Shown here: positions 8,527 through 19,915 of the stretch, one piece after another
Layout of the letters: the number at the start of each line of letters is the position of its first letter
How positions within the stretch are numbered: position 1 is the stretch's first letter
Origin: Mycobacterium sp. D16Q14
GTDB taxonomy: Bacteria > Actinomycetota > Actinomycetes > Mycobacteriales > Mycobacteriaceae
Assembly: GCA_002013415.1 (NCBI GenBank)
Contig: MAEX01000012.1
Coordinates: forward strand, 96,366-160,365
Reading direction: 5' to 3'
DNA: 64,000 nt
Notes under the pieces: model-generated
The model's database searches: none
Told to the model about the DNA's origin: nothing
What the model saw: only the letters and a program-made list of their open reading frames with translations
Made by a program: the position numbers and the translations under genes

Positions 8527-8934
8527 ATGTTCGGAATGGCACGCCTGGGCGAACTTGAACGCGCGGTGATGGACCATCTGTGGTCCTCTCCCGAGCCCCA
8601 GACTGTCCGCCAGGTCCACGAGGCACTGTCGTCGCGGCGTGACCTCGCCTATACGACCGTTATGACCGTGTTGCAACGTCTCGCGAAGAAAGATCTGGTG
8701 GTTCAGCACCGCGATGATCGCGCGCACCGCTACGCACCCGTGCATGGCCGCGACGAGCTTGTCGCGGGCCTGATGGTGGACGCGTTGGCGCAGGCCAACA
8801 ACTCGGGTGCCCGCGAGGCGGCCTTGGTGCACTTCGTGGAGCGTGTTGGCCCCGATGAGGCCGATGCACTGCGCCGTGCACTGGCCGAGCTCGAAGCCAA
8901 AGATCCATCTGCTGGCGGTCGCCCCACCGAGTAA
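8527..8934 (+). CDS. blaI: BlaI/MecI-family transcriptional repressor
   Basis: Winged-helix repressor of about 135 residues, orthologous in position to Rv1846c. It contains LGELERAVMDHLWSS, the recognition-helix region YTTVMTVLQRLAKKDLV, and a C-terminal dimerisation helix with HFVERVGPDEADALRRAL. In M. tuberculosis BlaI represses blaC and respiratory genes and is released by beta-lactam signalling. The ATG at 8527 is 10 nt after GGAGG and was preferred; an ATG at 8536 (MARLGELE) is possible. It is followed after 14 nt by an M56 peptidase, its usual sensor partner. Confidence 0.9.
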   Translation: MFGMARLGELERAVMDHLWSSPEPQTVRQVHEALSSRRDLAYTTVMTVLQRLAKKDLVVQHRDDRAHRYAPVHGRDELVAGLMVDALAQANNSGAREAALVHFVERVGPDEADALRRALAELEAKDPSAGGRPTE

Positions 8935-8948
8935 GGGACACTAGTTAT

Positions 8949-9914
8949 GTGTCCGCCCTGGCGTTCGCGATTCTCGCGCTGCTGCTGACCGGTCCCGTAC
9001 CGGCGTTGCTCGCGCGTGCGCGCTGGCCATACCGCGCTCCACGTGCCGCGATGGTTCTGTGGCAGGCCATTGCCGCGGCCGCCGTTCTTTCCGCGTTCAG
9101 TTCCGGGCTTGCGATCGCGAGCAGACTTCTCGTACCGGGGCCGGATGGCCACCCCACCGCCACGATCACCGGTGAAATCGACCGCCTCGGTTGGGGTTTG
9201 TGGCTGCTCTACGTCACGGTGTTCGCGATCACGATCCTCATCGGCATCCGGCTCATGGTGTCGGTGATCCGGGTGGGTGTACGTACCCGCCGCCGGCGCG
9301 CCCATCACCGGGCCGTCGTCGACCTGCTGGATCACAAGCGGTACTGCGAGAACTGGCGCGGGGGCTACGACATCCATCGCCGGCGTGACCACGATCTTCG
9401 GGTGCTGGAAGTCGACGAACCCTTGGCCTACTGCTTGCCGGGTGTGCGGAGCCGTGTGGTCGTCAGCGAGGGAACGCTGAGCACACTGGGACACAATGAG
9501 GTGACCGCCATCGTCGCGCACGAGCGCGCCCATCTGCGCGCGCGCCATGACCTGGTACTCGAGGCTTTCACCGCCGTCCACGACGCGTTCCCGGTCATCG
9601 TGCGCAGCAAGAACGCGCTGGACGCGGTCAAGCTGCTCGTCGAGCTGCTCGCCGATGATGCCGCGGTCAGGACGGCCGGCCCTACTCCCCTGGCCCGCGC
9701 ACTCGTCGCGTGCGCGGGTGGCCCGACTCCGGTCGGTGCGATGGCGGCCGGTGGCCCCACCACCCTGATCCGGGTCCGGCGCTTGGGCGGGAGCGGGAAC
9801 AGCCTGGTCCTGTCGTGCGGCGCCTATGCGGCCGCTGCGGCCATACTGGTGGTGCCGACGTTGGCTGTGGTCATCCCATGGTTAACCGAACTTCAGCGCT
9901 TGTTCAGCAGTTAA
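8949..9914 (+). CDS. M56-family membrane metallopeptidase (BlaR1-like, Rv1845c)
   Basis: A 321-residue membrane zinc peptidase with a GTG start. Transmembrane segments are at about residues 3-22, 33-55, 82-107 and 278-305. The zinc motif HERAH is at residues 191-195. It lacks the C-terminal penicillin-binding sensor domain of staphylococcal BlaR1, as do other mycobacterial homologues, so how it perceives a signal is unknown. The 14-nt spacing behind blaI indicates co-transcription. The expected role is cleavage or inactivation of BlaI. A hairpin at 9926-9947 follows. Confidence 0.85.
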   Translation: MSALAFAILALLLTGPVPALLARARWPYRAPRAAMVLWQAIAAAAVLSAFSSGLAIASRLLVPGPDGHPTATITGEIDRLGWGLWLLYVTVFAITILIGIRLMVSVIRVGVRTRRRRAHHRAVVDLLDHKRYCENWRGGYDIHRRRDHDLRVLEVDEPLAYCLPGVRSRVVVSEGTLSTLGHNEVTAIVAHERAHLRARHDLVLEAFTAVHDAFPVIVRSKNALDAVKLLVELLADDAAVRTAGPTPLARALVACAGGPTPVGAMAAGGPTTLIRVRRLGGSGNSLVLSCGAYAAAAAILVVPTLAVVIPWLTELQRLFSS

Positions 9915-9925
9915 CCCGGGAGTAG

Positions 9926-9947
9926 GTGACCCGCGCTCGCGGGTCAC
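9926..9947 (+). terminator. Hairpin terminator after blaI-M56 operon
   Basis: GTGACCCGCG (9926-9935) is perfectly complementary to CGCGGGTCAC (9938-9947). It begins 11 nt after the M56 stop codon. It separates the operon from the leader of gnd. Confidence 0.65.
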
Positions 9948-9970
9948 AAGTGACTGCGCGAGAATCGGCG

Positions 9971-10027
9971 ATGAGCCGCTTGCGCGCAGAGCATTCGGTT
10001 CAGATGAGCCGCTTGCGCGAAGAGTGA
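9971..10027 (+). CDS. Putative leader micro-ORF containing the MSRLREE repeat, twice
   Basis: ATG to TGA gives 18 residues: MSRLRAEHSVQ followed by MSRLREE. The 17-nt core GATGAGCCGCTTGCGCG occurs at 9970 and again at 10003, exactly 11 codons apart, so the duplication is in frame. It lies 40 nt before the gnd start. The same core opens tiny frames upstream of garA and parA and inside the 5' end of pgsA2. Whether it is [10 protein letters not shown], or is only a dispersed DNA repeat, cannot be decided from this sequence. Confidence 0.35.
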   Translation: MSRLRAEHSVQMSRLREE

Positions 10028-10067
10028 ACGGCTTTGGTGCGCAACACGTCAACGAAAGGATGTGCTG

Positions 10068-11522
10068 GTGACGGCTGCAGACGGCTCGGCGCAGGGAAAA
10101 GCTCAGATCGGCGTGACGGGTCTGGCCGTCATGGGATCGAATATCGCGCGGAACTTCGCACGGCACGGATACACCGTCGCCCTGCATAACCGATCGGTCG
10201 CGAAGACCGACGCGCTGTTGGCCGATCACGGGTCCGAGGGCAACTTCATTCGCAGCGAGACGGTCGAGGAGTTCGTCGCGGCCCTCGAGCGCCCGCGCCG
10301 CGTTTTGATCATGGTGAAGGCCGGTGATCCCACCGATGCCGTTATCGAAGAGCTCGCATCGGCGATGGAGCCCGGCGACATCATCATCGACGGCGGTAAC
10401 GCCCTGTACACCGACACCATTCGCCGTGAGGCCGCGCTGGCCGCACGTGGACTGCACTTTGTCGGCGCGGGAATCTCCGGTGGTGAGGAGGGCGCGCTGA
10501 ATGGCCCCTCGATCATGCCCGGCGGCCCCGTCGAGTCATACAAGGCGCTGGGTCCGCTGCTGGAATCCATTGCGGCACACGTCGATGGCACGCCCTGCTG
10601 CACGCATATCGGCCCGGACGGGTCGGGGCACTTCGTGAAAATGGTGCACAACGGCATCGAGTACTCCGATATGCAGCTGATCGGCGAGGCCTACCAACTG
10701 CTACGCGATGCGCTGGGTATGTCGGCACCCGATATCGCCGAGGTCTTCACCGAGTGGAACAGCGGTGAGCTGGAGAGCTATCTCATCGAGATCACCGCCG
10801 ATGTGCTGGCCCACACCGATGCCAAGACTGGACGGCCCTTGGTTGATGTCATCGTCGATGCCGCCGAGCAGAAGGGCACCGGTCGCTGGACCGTAAAGTC
10901 CGCCCTGGACCTAGGCGTACCGGTCACTGGCATCGCCGAGGCGGTCTTCGCCCGTGCACTGTCCGGATCACGCCCCCAGCGTGCCGCCGCGGCAGGTTTC
11001 ACCTCCGGATCGCTGGGCGAGAAGCCAAGCGATGCAAAGCAATTTGTCGAAGATGTGCGACAGGCACTGTACGCATCGAAGATTGTGGCGTACGCGCAGG
11101 GCTTCAACCAGATCGCCGCGGGTAGCGCCGAGTACGGCTGGAACGTCAAGCCGGGTGACCTGGCCACCATTTGGCGGGGTGGCTGCATCATCCGCGCCCA
11201 GTTCCTCAACCGCGTCAAGGAGGCTTTTGCCGACGAGCCCGGCCTGGCCACGCTGATCGCCGCCCCGTACTTCCGCACCGCCGTTGAAAACGGCATCGAC
11301 AGCTGGCGTCGCGTCGTGGTGACGGCGACGCAGCTGGGCATTCCGGTCCCGGGCTTCGCCTCGTCGCTGTCGTACTACGACGGTTTGCGCACCGATCGCC
11401 TGCCCGCCGCCCTCACCCAGGCGCAGCGAGACTTCTTCGGTGCGCACACCTATGAGCGCGTGGACTCCCCCGGCAAGTTCCACACCCTCTGGAGCGGCGA
11501 CCGTAGCGAGGTAGAGGCGTAA
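10068..11522 (+). CDS. gnd: 6-phosphogluconate dehydrogenase (decarboxylating)
   Basis: Oxidises 6-phosphogluconate to ribulose 5-phosphate and CO2 with NADP+, in the oxidative pentose phosphate pathway. The 484-residue protein has the N-terminal Rossmann motif GLAVMGSNIARN, the substrate-binding signature GPDGSGHFVKMVHNGIEY, and a C-terminal helical domain with GGCIIRAQFLNR. The GTG at 10068 is preferred over the GTG at 10062 because AAAGGA lies 7 nt upstream of it and only 1 nt from the other. It occupies the Rv1844c (gnd1) position before guaB1. Confidence 0.96.
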   Translation: MTAADGSAQGKAQIGVTGLAVMGSNIARNFARHGYTVALHNRSVAKTDALLADHGSEGNFIRSETVEEFVAALERPRRVLIMVKAGDPTDAVIEELASAMEPGDIIIDGGNALYTDTIRREAALAARGLHFVGAGISGGEEGALNGPSIMPGGPVESYKALGPLLESIAAHVDGTPCCTHIGPDGSGHFVKMVHNGIEYSDMQLIGEAYQLLRDALGMSAPDIAEVFTEWNSGELESYLIEITADVLAHTDAKTGRPLVDVIVDAAEQKGTGRWTVKSALDLGVPVTGIAEAVFARALSGSRPQRAAAAGFTSGSLGEKPSDAKQFVEDVRQALYASKIVAYAQGFNQIAAGSAEYGWNVKPGDLATIWRGGCIIRAQFLNRVKEAFADEPGLATLIAAPYFRTAVENGIDSWRRVVVTATQLGIPVPGFASSLSYYDGLRTDRLPAALTQAQRDFFGAHTYERVDSPGKFHTLWSGDRSEVEA

Positions 11523-13007
<1,485 letters not shown>

Positions 13008-13112
13008 CCGTCCTCCCTCGATGGTTAAGTACCTGCTGGCCACATGCACCGTTACCATGAGCCTCACGACGGTCACACCGTGTGATCACTCAACCTAAGG
13101 GGCCAGCCAGCG

Positions 13113-14474
13113 GTGACGCTCTTATTCACCGGGCTGAGCTTGCTTGCGTTCATCGCGCTGACCGCGGGGACGGCGCTCTTCGTGGCTGCCGAGTTCTCCC
13201 TGACCGCATTGGAGCGCAGCTCCATCGAGGCGCGCGCCAAGACCGGTGATAGCCGGGACAGGATGGTCAAACGGGCGCACAGCACGTTGTCGTTCCAGCT
13301 GTCGGGGGCCCAGCTCGGCATCACCATCACGACACTCGTGACCGGTTATCTGGCCGAGCCGGTGATTGCGCGCCTGCTCACGCAGGCGATCGGATACACC
13401 GGAGCGACGGTCAGCAGCGCGATATCGCTGGCGCTGGCGCTCGTCATCGCCACCTCGATATCGATGATCTTCGGTGAGCTGGTGCCCAAGAACTTCGCCT
13501 TGGCGCGCCCTATCTCGACGTCACGCGCCACCGCGGGGCCCATGGTGCTGTTCTCTGCGGTATTCGCCTTCGCGATCCGCGCGTTGAACGGCATCGCCAA
13601 CTGGGTGCTGAGGCGCATGGGAATTGAGCCCGCCGAGGAGCTGCGATCGGCGCGTTCACCCCAGGAGCTGGGGTCGCTGGTGCGCACCTCGGCCCGCAGC
13701 GGCGCGCTGGACGAAACCACCGCGGTGCTGGTGGACCGTTCGCTGCGGTTCGGAAGCCGCACCGCCGAGGAACTCATGACACCGCGCACCGAGATCGAAT
13801 CGCTGGAGGCGACGGACACTGTCGCCGACCTGATCGCCATCGCCGTAGACACGGGCTTCTCGCGGTTTCCGATCACCGAGGGTGATCTTGACGCGACGAT
13901 CGGCATCGTTCACGTCAAGCAAATCTTCGAGGTGCCACGGGATCGCCGTGCCACGACCACGCTGGCGAGTCTGGCCCGGCCGGTCGCGGTGGTGCCCTCG
14001 ACTCTCGACGGCGACGCGGTCATGGAGCAGGTGCGGGCCAACGGCATGCAGACCGCGTTGGTGGTCGACGAGTACGGCGGCACCGCCGGACTGGTGACGG
14101 TCGAGGACATGATCGAGGAGATCGTGGGTGATGTGCGGGACGAGCACGATGACGCAACGCCCGACGTGGTGTCCTCCGGGGGCGGTTGGGTGGTGTCGGG
14201 TCTGTTGCGCATCGACGAGGTCTCGGCAGCGACCGGTTACCGGGCCCCCGAGGGTGAGTACGAGACGATCGGCGGTCTGGTGCTCCAGGAGCTCGGTCAC
14301 ATCCCGACCGTCGGCGAGACCGTCGAATTGTCGGCGGTGGTGCCGGACCATCCGTTCGCTGAGCTGCCCCGCTGGAGGGCCCGGGTCGCGGGCATGGACG
14401 GTCGACGGATCGACCAGATCGAGCTCACCGAGCTGACTGACACCGACGCTCGGGGGAATGACCACGATGGGTAG
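13113..14474 (+). CDS. CNNM/HlyC-CorC family membrane protein (Rv1842c-like)
   Basis: A 453-residue protein with an N-terminal DUF21/CNNM membrane domain (helices within about residues 3-25, 57-85, 92-115 and 124-150), a CBS pair (about 205-335, with [12 protein letters not shown] and [25 protein letters not shown]), and a C-terminal CorC_HlyC ion-transporter-associated domain. The family is linked to divalent-cation efflux and membrane homeostasis; 'hemolysin' is a historical name. It overlaps the next, related gene by 17 nt. The two neighbours are likely a functional pair, as in M. tuberculosis Rv1842c/Rv1841c. Confidence 0.9.
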   Translation: MTLLFTGLSLLAFIALTAGTALFVAAEFSLTALERSSIEARAKTGDSRDRMVKRAHSTLSFQLSGAQLGITITTLVTGYLAEPVIARLLTQAIGYTGATVSSAISLALALVIATSISMIFGELVPKNFALARPISTSRATAGPMVLFSAVFAFAIRALNGIANWVLRRMGIEPAEELRSARSPQELGSLVRTSARSGALDETTAVLVDRSLRFGSRTAEELMTPRTEIESLEATDTVADLIAIAVDTGFSRFPITEGDLDATIGIVHVKQIFEVPRDRRATTTLASLARPVAVVPSTLDGDAVMEQVRANGMQTALVVDEYGGTAGLVTVEDMIEEIVGDVRDEHDDATPDVVSSGGGWVVSGLLRIDEVSAATGYRAPEGEYETIGGLVLQELGHIPTVGETVELSAVVPDHPFAELPRWRARVAGMDGRRIDQIELTELTDTDARGNDHDG

Positions 14475-15534
14475 CAGCATACAAACAGAGATACTGAGCG
14501 TACTACTCACCGCCGCATTGCTTTTGGCGAACGCGTTTTTCGTCGGCGCCGAATTCGCCCTCATCTCCGCCCGCAGGGATCGGCTCGAGGCACTGGCGGA
14601 GGCCGGCAAGAAGCGCGCGGTGACGGTGATGATGGCTGGCCAGAAGCTGTCTCTGATGCTCGCCGGTGCCCAGCTCGGCATCACGATCTGTTCAATCTTG
14701 TTGGGCCGCATCGGGGAGCCCGCCGTAGCGCACCTTCTGGAACGTCCTTTCGAGCTGTTGGGCGCCCCCTCGGCGGTGACGCACACCGTCGCGTTCGTCA
14801 TCTCGCTGTCGATCGTGGTGCTGTTGCACGTGTTGCTCGGTGAGATGGTGCCCAAGAACATCGCCATCGCCGGTCCGGAATCCGCGGCCATGCTTCTGAT
14901 TCCGCCCTACCTGGTCTACATCCGGCTGGCACGGCCCCTGATCGCCTTCTACAACTGGTGTGCCAACACCGCGTTGCGGATCGTCAAGGTCCCGGTGAAG
15001 GACGAGCTTGAGGTCACGGTGTCCACCGTGGAGCTTTCGGAAATGATCGCGGAGTCGCTGTCCGAGGGGCTGCTTGACGAGGAAGAACACACCCGGTTAC
15101 GGCGCGCGCTGCAGATCCAGCACCGGGTGGTCGCGGACGTGGTGGTGCCCGCTAACCAGATTCGATCGATCGTCGTATCGGGCTCGGCGCAGGCGCCTTC
15201 GGTGACCGCTGTGGAACGTGTCGTGGCCGAAACTGGTTACTCACGATTCCCAGTCATTGGACCCCACGGGGATTACCTCGGCTATCTGCACATAAAGGAC
15301 GTCTTGAGCATGGGGGACGATCCAGAGGCGATCATCGACCCCGCGTTCATTCGGCCCCTGCCGCGGTTGCACGGTTCGGTTCCGCTACCGGAGGCGCTGT
15401 CGACATTGCGTCGTAGCAACAGTCATCTGGCGCTCATGTCAACCACCGACGGCAGCGTAGTGGGCCTGGTCACACTGGAGGATCTGGTGGAGGATCTCGT
15501 CGGCACCGTGCGTGACGGAACTCACCGCATATAG
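14458..15534 (+). CDS. CNNM/HlyC-CorC family membrane protein, short form (Rv1841c-like)
   Basis: A 358-residue partner of the previous gene. It has the same CNNM membrane domain ([62 protein letters not shown]) and a CBS pair ending [23 protein letters not shown], but lacks the C-terminal CorC_HlyC domain and stops at the end of CBS2. The ATG follows CGGGGGA and is inside the previous coding region, so translation is probably coupled. The truncated architecture is typical of the second gene of this pair. Confidence 0.88.
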   Translation: MTTMGSSIQTEILSVLLTAALLLANAFFVGAEFALISARRDRLEALAEAGKKRAVTVMMAGQKLSLMLAGAQLGITICSILLGRIGEPAVAHLLERPFELLGAPSAVTHTVAFVISLSIVVLLHVLLGEMVPKNIAIAGPESAAMLLIPPYLVYIRLARPLIAFYNWCANTALRIVKVPVKDELEVTVSTVELSEMIAESLSEGLLDEEEHTRLRRALQIQHRVVADVVVPANQIRSIVVSGSAQAPSVTAVERVVAETGYSRFPVIGPHGDYLGYLHIKDVLSMGDDPEAIIDPAFIRPLPRLHGSVPLPEALSTLRRSNSHLALMSTTDGSVVGLVTLEDLVEDLVGTVRDGTHRI

Positions 15535-15634
15535 CGCGGTTTCGGGGTTGATGGCTACCAATGAGTAGGATCATTGTTCACCGATTCGCAAGAGCGTCCG
15601 GTCCCAGACCCACAAACAACACAGAGGAGTTGCG

Positions 15635-17842
15635 ATGAGTGATCGCGTCGATGTGGGCAACCTGCGCGTGGCGCGGGTGCTATACGACTTCATCACCAAT
15701 GAGGCCCTCCCGGGCACCGGTGTGGATGCCGACGCTTTCTGGGCTGGGGTCGACAAAGTAGTCACCGATTTGGCTCCGCGGAACCGCGAGCTCCTCGACC
15801 GGCGCGACGACCTGCAAACTCAGATTGATCGCTGGCATCGGCAGCGCGCCATCGAGCCGCTGGATCAGTCGGAGTATCGGGAGTTCCTCACCGAGATCGG
15901 ATACCTGGTTCCGGAGCCCGAGGATTTCACCATCACCACCGCCAACGTGGACGACGAGATCACCACGACGGCAGGGCCGCAGCTGGTTGTTCCGATCCTG
16001 AACGCGCGCTTCGCGCTTAACGCCGCCAATGCACGCTGGGGCTCCCTCTATGACGCGCTGTACGGCACCGACGTCATTCCGGAAACCGATGGGGCCGAGA
16101 AAGAGGCCCCCGGCACAGGTGGGTACAACAGGATCCGCGGTGACAAGGTCATCGCGTATGCGCGCGAGGTGCTCGACGGCGCGGCGCCGCTGGCGGCCGG
16201 CTCGTGGAAAGACGCCATCGGCCTGAAGATCGACGACGGCCAACTGCTCATCGATTTGGGCGACGAACTCTCCACGGGGCTGCGGAATCCCGACCAGTTC
16301 GTGGGCTACACCGGCAAGCTCGGCAAGCCACAGTGGTCGGTGCTGCTCATCAATCATGGCCTGCACATCGAGGTTCTGATCGACCCCGACTCCCCGGTCG
16401 GATCCACCGACAAGGCTGGCATCAAGGATGTCGTGCTGGAATCGGCGATCACCACGATCATGGACTTCGAGGACTCGGTGGCCGCCGTGGACGCCGAGGA
16501 CAAGGTGCTCGGGTACCGAAACTGGCTGGGACTCAACAAAGGAGACCTGTCCGAGGATGTTTCCAAGGGCGGCAAGACATTCACCCGGGTGCTCAACGAG
16601 GACCGCGTGTTCAACACCCCGGACGGCAAGGGTGAGCTGACCTTGCCGGGCCGCAGCCTGCTGTTCGTCCGCAACGTCGGCCACCTGATGACCAATGACG
16701 CCATCGTGGACGCCGCGGGCAACGAGATGCCCGAGGGCATCCAGGACGCGCTGTTCACCAGCCTCATCGCCATTCATGGCCTGCGTTCCGGCAAGAAGAA
16801 CGGTCCGCTGAAGAACAGCCGTACCGGGTCCGTCTACATCGTGAAGCCCAAGATGCACGGGCCCGAGGAAGTGGCCTTCACCGCCGAGCTGTTCGGCCGC
16901 GTCGAAGAGGTGCTCGGACTTCCGCACGCCACCCTCAAGGTCGGCATCATGGACGAGGAGCGCCGCACCACCGTCAATCTGAAGGCCGCCATCAAGGCCG
17001 CCTCGGATCGCGTGGTGTTCATCAACACCGGCTTCCTGGACCGCACCGGCGACGAGATCCACACCTCGATGGAAGCCGGTCCGATGTGCCGCAAGGCCGT
17101 CATGAAGTCGCAGCCGTGGATCCTGGCGTACGAGGATCACAACGTCGACACCGGGCTGGGTGCCGGCCTGGCCGGCAAGGCGCAGATCGGTAAGGGCATG
17201 TGGGCCATGCCCGACCTGATGGCGGACATGGTCGCGCAGAAGATCGCGCAGCCGCGCGCGGGAGCCACCACAGCGTGGGTGCCGTCCCCCACCGCGGCGA
17301 CCCTGCACGCGCTGCACTATCACCAGGTTGACGTCAAGGCGGTGGACCAGGAGCTCGCCGGTAAACACCGCGCTGAATTGGAGTCATTGCTCACCATCCC
17401 GTTGGCTGAATCGCGTCACGACTGGACCGCGGAGGACATCCGCGAGGAGATCGACAACAACTGCCAGTCGATCCTCGGCTACGTGGTGCGCTGGATCGAC
17501 CACGGAGTCGGCTGTTCCAAGGTTCCGGACATCCACGACGTGGCGCTCATGGAGGACCGCGCTACCTTGCGTATCTCCAGCCAGCTGCTGGCCAACTGGC
17601 TGCGGCACGATGTCATCACCGAGGACGAGGTGGTCGAGGGTCTCAAGCGGATGGCACCGGTTGTCGATCGGCAGAACGCCGGCGACAAGGACTACCGTCC
17701 GATGGCTCCGGACTTCGACAGCAACATTGCCTTCGAGGCCGCCAAGGAGCTCATTCTGGAGGGTAAGGATCAGCCGAACGGGTACACCGAGCCGATCCTG
17801 CACCGGCGCCGTCGCGAGTACAAGGCCGCGGCGGCCAAGTAG
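15635..17842 (+). CDS. glcB: Malate synthase G
   Basis: Condenses glyoxylate with acetyl-CoA to malate in the glyoxylate shunt. The 735-residue length fits isoform G. Visible features include the N-terminal helical clasp ([16 protein letters not shown]), the Mg-binding acidic region around [16 protein letters not shown], the insertion [20 protein letters not shown], and the C-terminal [20 protein letters not shown] with the catalytic aspartate and nearby reactive cysteine. An AGAGGAG motif precedes the ATG. Its position matches Rv1837c. It is preceded by about 100 nt of non-coding DNA and probably has its own promoter. Confidence 0.97.
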   Translation: MSDRVDVGNLRVARVLYDFITNEALPGTGVDADAFWAGVDKVVTDLAPRNRELLDRRDDLQTQIDRWHRQRAIEPLDQSEYREFLTEIGYLVPEPEDFTITTANVDDEITTTAGPQLVVPILNARFALNAANARWGSLYDALYGTDVIPETDGAEKEAPGTGGYNRIRGDKVIAYAREVLDGAAPLAAGSWKDAIGLKIDDGQLLIDLGDELSTGLRNPDQFVGYTGKLGKPQWSVLLINHGLHIEVLIDPDSPVGSTDKAGIKDVVLESAITTIMDFEDSVAAVDAEDKVLGYRNWLGLNKGDLSEDVSKGGKTFTRVLNEDRVFNTPDGKGELTLPGRSLLFVRNVGHLMTNDAIVDAAGNEMPEGIQDALFTSLIAIHGLRSGKKNGPLKNSRTGSVYIVKPKMHGPEEVAFTAELFGRVEEVLGLPHATLKVGIMDEERRTTVNLKAAIKAASDRVVFINTGFLDRTGDEIHTSMEAGPMCRKAVMKSQPWILAYEDHNVDTGLGAGLAGKAQIGKGMWAMPDLMADMVAQKIAQPRAGATTAWVPSPTAATLHALHYHQVDVKAVDQELAGKHRAELESLLTIPLAESRHDWTAEDIREEIDNNCQSILGYVVRWIDHGVGCSKVPDIHDVALMEDRATLRISSQLLANWLRHDVITEDEVVEGLKRMAPVVDRQNAGDKDYRPMAPDFDSNIAFEAAKELILEGKDQPNGYTEPILHRRRREYKAAAAK

Positions 17843-18031
17843 CGGATGGCCGTCGGGCGTGCCTTTACCTCGTGGTGCAGGGTACGTCTCCGTGTCTATT
17901 TGGACGCGGTTTGGTTGCGCGCACCGTGGTATCGGCGGTCAGGGACAGTAGACTCGGGCCGACGCGCAGCGGGGCTCGTACTCAACCGCTGAACAAGTAT
18001 TTAGACACGATCAGAAGGGTCGCGACAACAC

Positions 18032-19870
18032 ATGGGCAGGCACAGCGCATCTGGGTCGGGTAGCCCAAACGATCGGGACGACAACGACCATTGGGACGCG
18101 GACTCCGAGCCGGTGTACGAGTCGAGCTCCGGTTCAGAGTTCGACACAGGCAGCTGGCAGCGGTCGCACCGCAGCGGCGGTAGCAACTGGGGCGTCAGCA
18201 AGGGGCTGGTCGGCGTCGTCGCGGCCGTGCTTGTGGTGGCCGTGTCCATCGGACTGTGGTGGTACTTCGACAGGCGGACGACCGACAACCAAGCGGAGGC
18301 CTCCGCGACCTGCGTGCACGGAAACAACGCCATCGCCGTGGTTGCCGATCCGTCCATCGCGGACCGGATTGGCGAGTTATCCGAACGGTTCAACCAGAAG
18401 CACGAGGTGATCGGCGACTACTGCTTCACCGTCACGGTGCGCCCGGCAGATACGACCAACGTGATCAAGGGGCTGACGGGTCAATGGCCCGCCGAGCTCG
18501 GAGCGCAACCGGCGCTGTGGATTCCGGGGAGCTCGATCTCCTCGGCGCGGCTGAAGGCGGCTTCGAAGACCAACATCGTGAGCGACAGCCGGTCGTTGGT
18601 TAGTACGCCGGTCGTGATTGCGACCACCCCACGGCTGCGCCAGGCCATTCCTGCCGATAAGAGCTGGGCGGATCTGCCTGCGCTGCAAAATGTTCCGAAC
18701 TCACTGGACGGTTTCGGTCTTCCCGGTTGGGGCTCGTTGCGATTGGCGCTGCCCTCGAGCGGCAACGCAGATGCGGCGCAGCTGGCCGCGGAAGCGGTGG
18801 CGGCCGCCAGTGTTCGTCCCGGCGATTCGCCTGAGCTCGGTGCCGGCGCGGCCGCGTCGTTGGCCGCGACGGCTCCCAAGCTGCCCGCCAACAATCTCTC
18901 CGATGCCCTGGGTGCGCTGCTTGACGGTGGCGAGCAGCCCGGTGCCGCGGTGCACTCGGTGGTCACCACCGAGCAGCAGCTCTATGCCCGTACCCGCAGC
19001 AATGGCGACGCCAAGAAGGTCATCGCCGCATGGTTGCCCGCCGGGGCTACTCCGATTGCCGACTACCCCACCGTGCAGCTGGACGGTGCGTGGCTGTCTG
19101 AGGAGCAGCACACCGCGGCAAGCCAATTCGCGCGTTTCCTGGGCGATAAGGATCAGCTCAAGGATCTCGCGGCCGCTGGTTTCCGCGCCGAGGGAGCAGA
19201 TCTGCCCAGTAGCGACGTGGTGAGCTTCGCGAAGATCGAGAAGCCGCTGACCATCGAGGACAAGGTTCGTGTCGCGCTGGCCGATGGCACGTCAACTGGC
19301 GCCGGGGCGACCACCATTATGTTGGATTCCTCGTTGTCCTCCGAGGGCGTGAAGTTGTCCGATGTGACTGGGGCGCTTGCCAACCGCATACGCACCGTTG
19401 CCCCGGGCTCTGGTGTCGGGCTCTGGACATATGACGGCAAGGAAGGCAACACCGTCGTGCGGTTGGGTGCAGCCTCCGACGATGTCGAGGGCGTGCCCAG
19501 GTCACAGAGTGTGGCCGATGCGTTGACGGCGCTGCAGCCGACCGCCAACGGTGCGGTGGCATTCACCACATTGCGCAACGTATACCAGGAAGCGGTCAAC
19601 AGCTTCCGTCCGAATCAAGTCAACTCGGTACTCATCGTGGCGGGCCACTCGCACACCGATCAGAGCCTGGACAGTGCCGGCCTCATCGACACGATCAACC
19701 GCCAGAAGGATCCGGCGCGGCCGGTGCGCATCAACGTGATCGACTTCGGCAACGACTCCGATCAGCAGACCTGGCAGGCGCTCGCTCAGCAGACCGGTGG
19801 TGCCTACCAGAACCTGACGGCCTCGAACAGCCCGGAGCTGGCCGCAGCCATCACGCGCTTCGTGTCCTAG
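18032..19870 (+). CDS. Membrane-anchored substrate-binding/VWA-like protein (Rv1836c-like)
   Basis: A 612-residue protein with a cytoplasmic acidic Ser/Asp-rich N-terminus (1-50), one transmembrane helix at about residues 54-78 (GLVGVVAAVLVVAVSIGLWW), and a large extracytoplasmic part. Residues 95-400 look like a periplasmic solute-binding fold (AIAVVADPSIADRIGEL). Residues 425-612 resemble a von Willebrand A domain (TTIMLDSSLSSEG, then IVAGHSHTDQSLDSAGL), although the canonical DxSxS metal site is only partly kept as DSSLS. It sits directly after glcB, as Rv1836c does. No function is assigned. Confidence 0.82.
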   Translation: MGRHSASGSGSPNDRDDNDHWDADSEPVYESSSGSEFDTGSWQRSHRSGGSNWGVSKGLVGVVAAVLVVAVSIGLWWYFDRRTTDNQAEASATCVHGNNAIAVVADPSIADRIGELSERFNQKHEVIGDYCFTVTVRPADTTNVIKGLTGQWPAELGAQPALWIPGSSISSARLKAASKTNIVSDSRSLVSTPVVIATTPRLRQAIPADKSWADLPALQNVPNSLDGFGLPGWGSLRLALPSSGNADAAQLAAEAVAAASVRPGDSPELGAGAAASLAATAPKLPANNLSDALGALLDGGEQPGAAVHSVVTTEQQLYARTRSNGDAKKVIAAWLPAGATPIADYPTVQLDGAWLSEEQHTAASQFARFLGDKDQLKDLAAAGFRAEGADLPSSDVVSFAKIEKPLTIEDKVRVALADGTSTGAGATTIMLDSSLSSEGVKLSDVTGALANRIRTVAPGSGVGLWTYDGKEGNTVVRLGAASDDVEGVPRSQSVADALTALQPTANGAVAFTTLRNVYQEAVNSFRPNQVNSVLIVAGHSHTDQSLDSAGLIDTINRQKDPARPVRINVIDFGNDSDQQTWQALAQQTGGAYQNLTASNSPELAAAITRFVS

Positions 19871-19873
19871 CCG

Positions 19874-19905
19874 CGAGCAGTCCCCCGCGCACGGAGGACT
19901 GCTCG
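19874..19905. terminator. Bidirectional hairpin between convergent genes
   Basis: CGAGCAGTCC (19874-19883) pairs perfectly with GGACTGCTCG (19896-19905), located in the 45-nt gap between the convergent Rv1836c-like gene and gcvP. Confidence 0.7.
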
Positions 19906-19915
19906 GGCGACATCA

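Noticed and set aside
13060..13090. Dyad GTCACACCGTGTGAT upstream of the CNNM gene as a CRP site
   Set aside because: The half-sites are in the wrong order for the TGTGA-N6-TCACA consensus.
15680..17368. Open frame of 562 codons opposite glcB
   Set aside because: Complementary-strand shadow of malate synthase; the His/Val/Gly-rich product has no domain.
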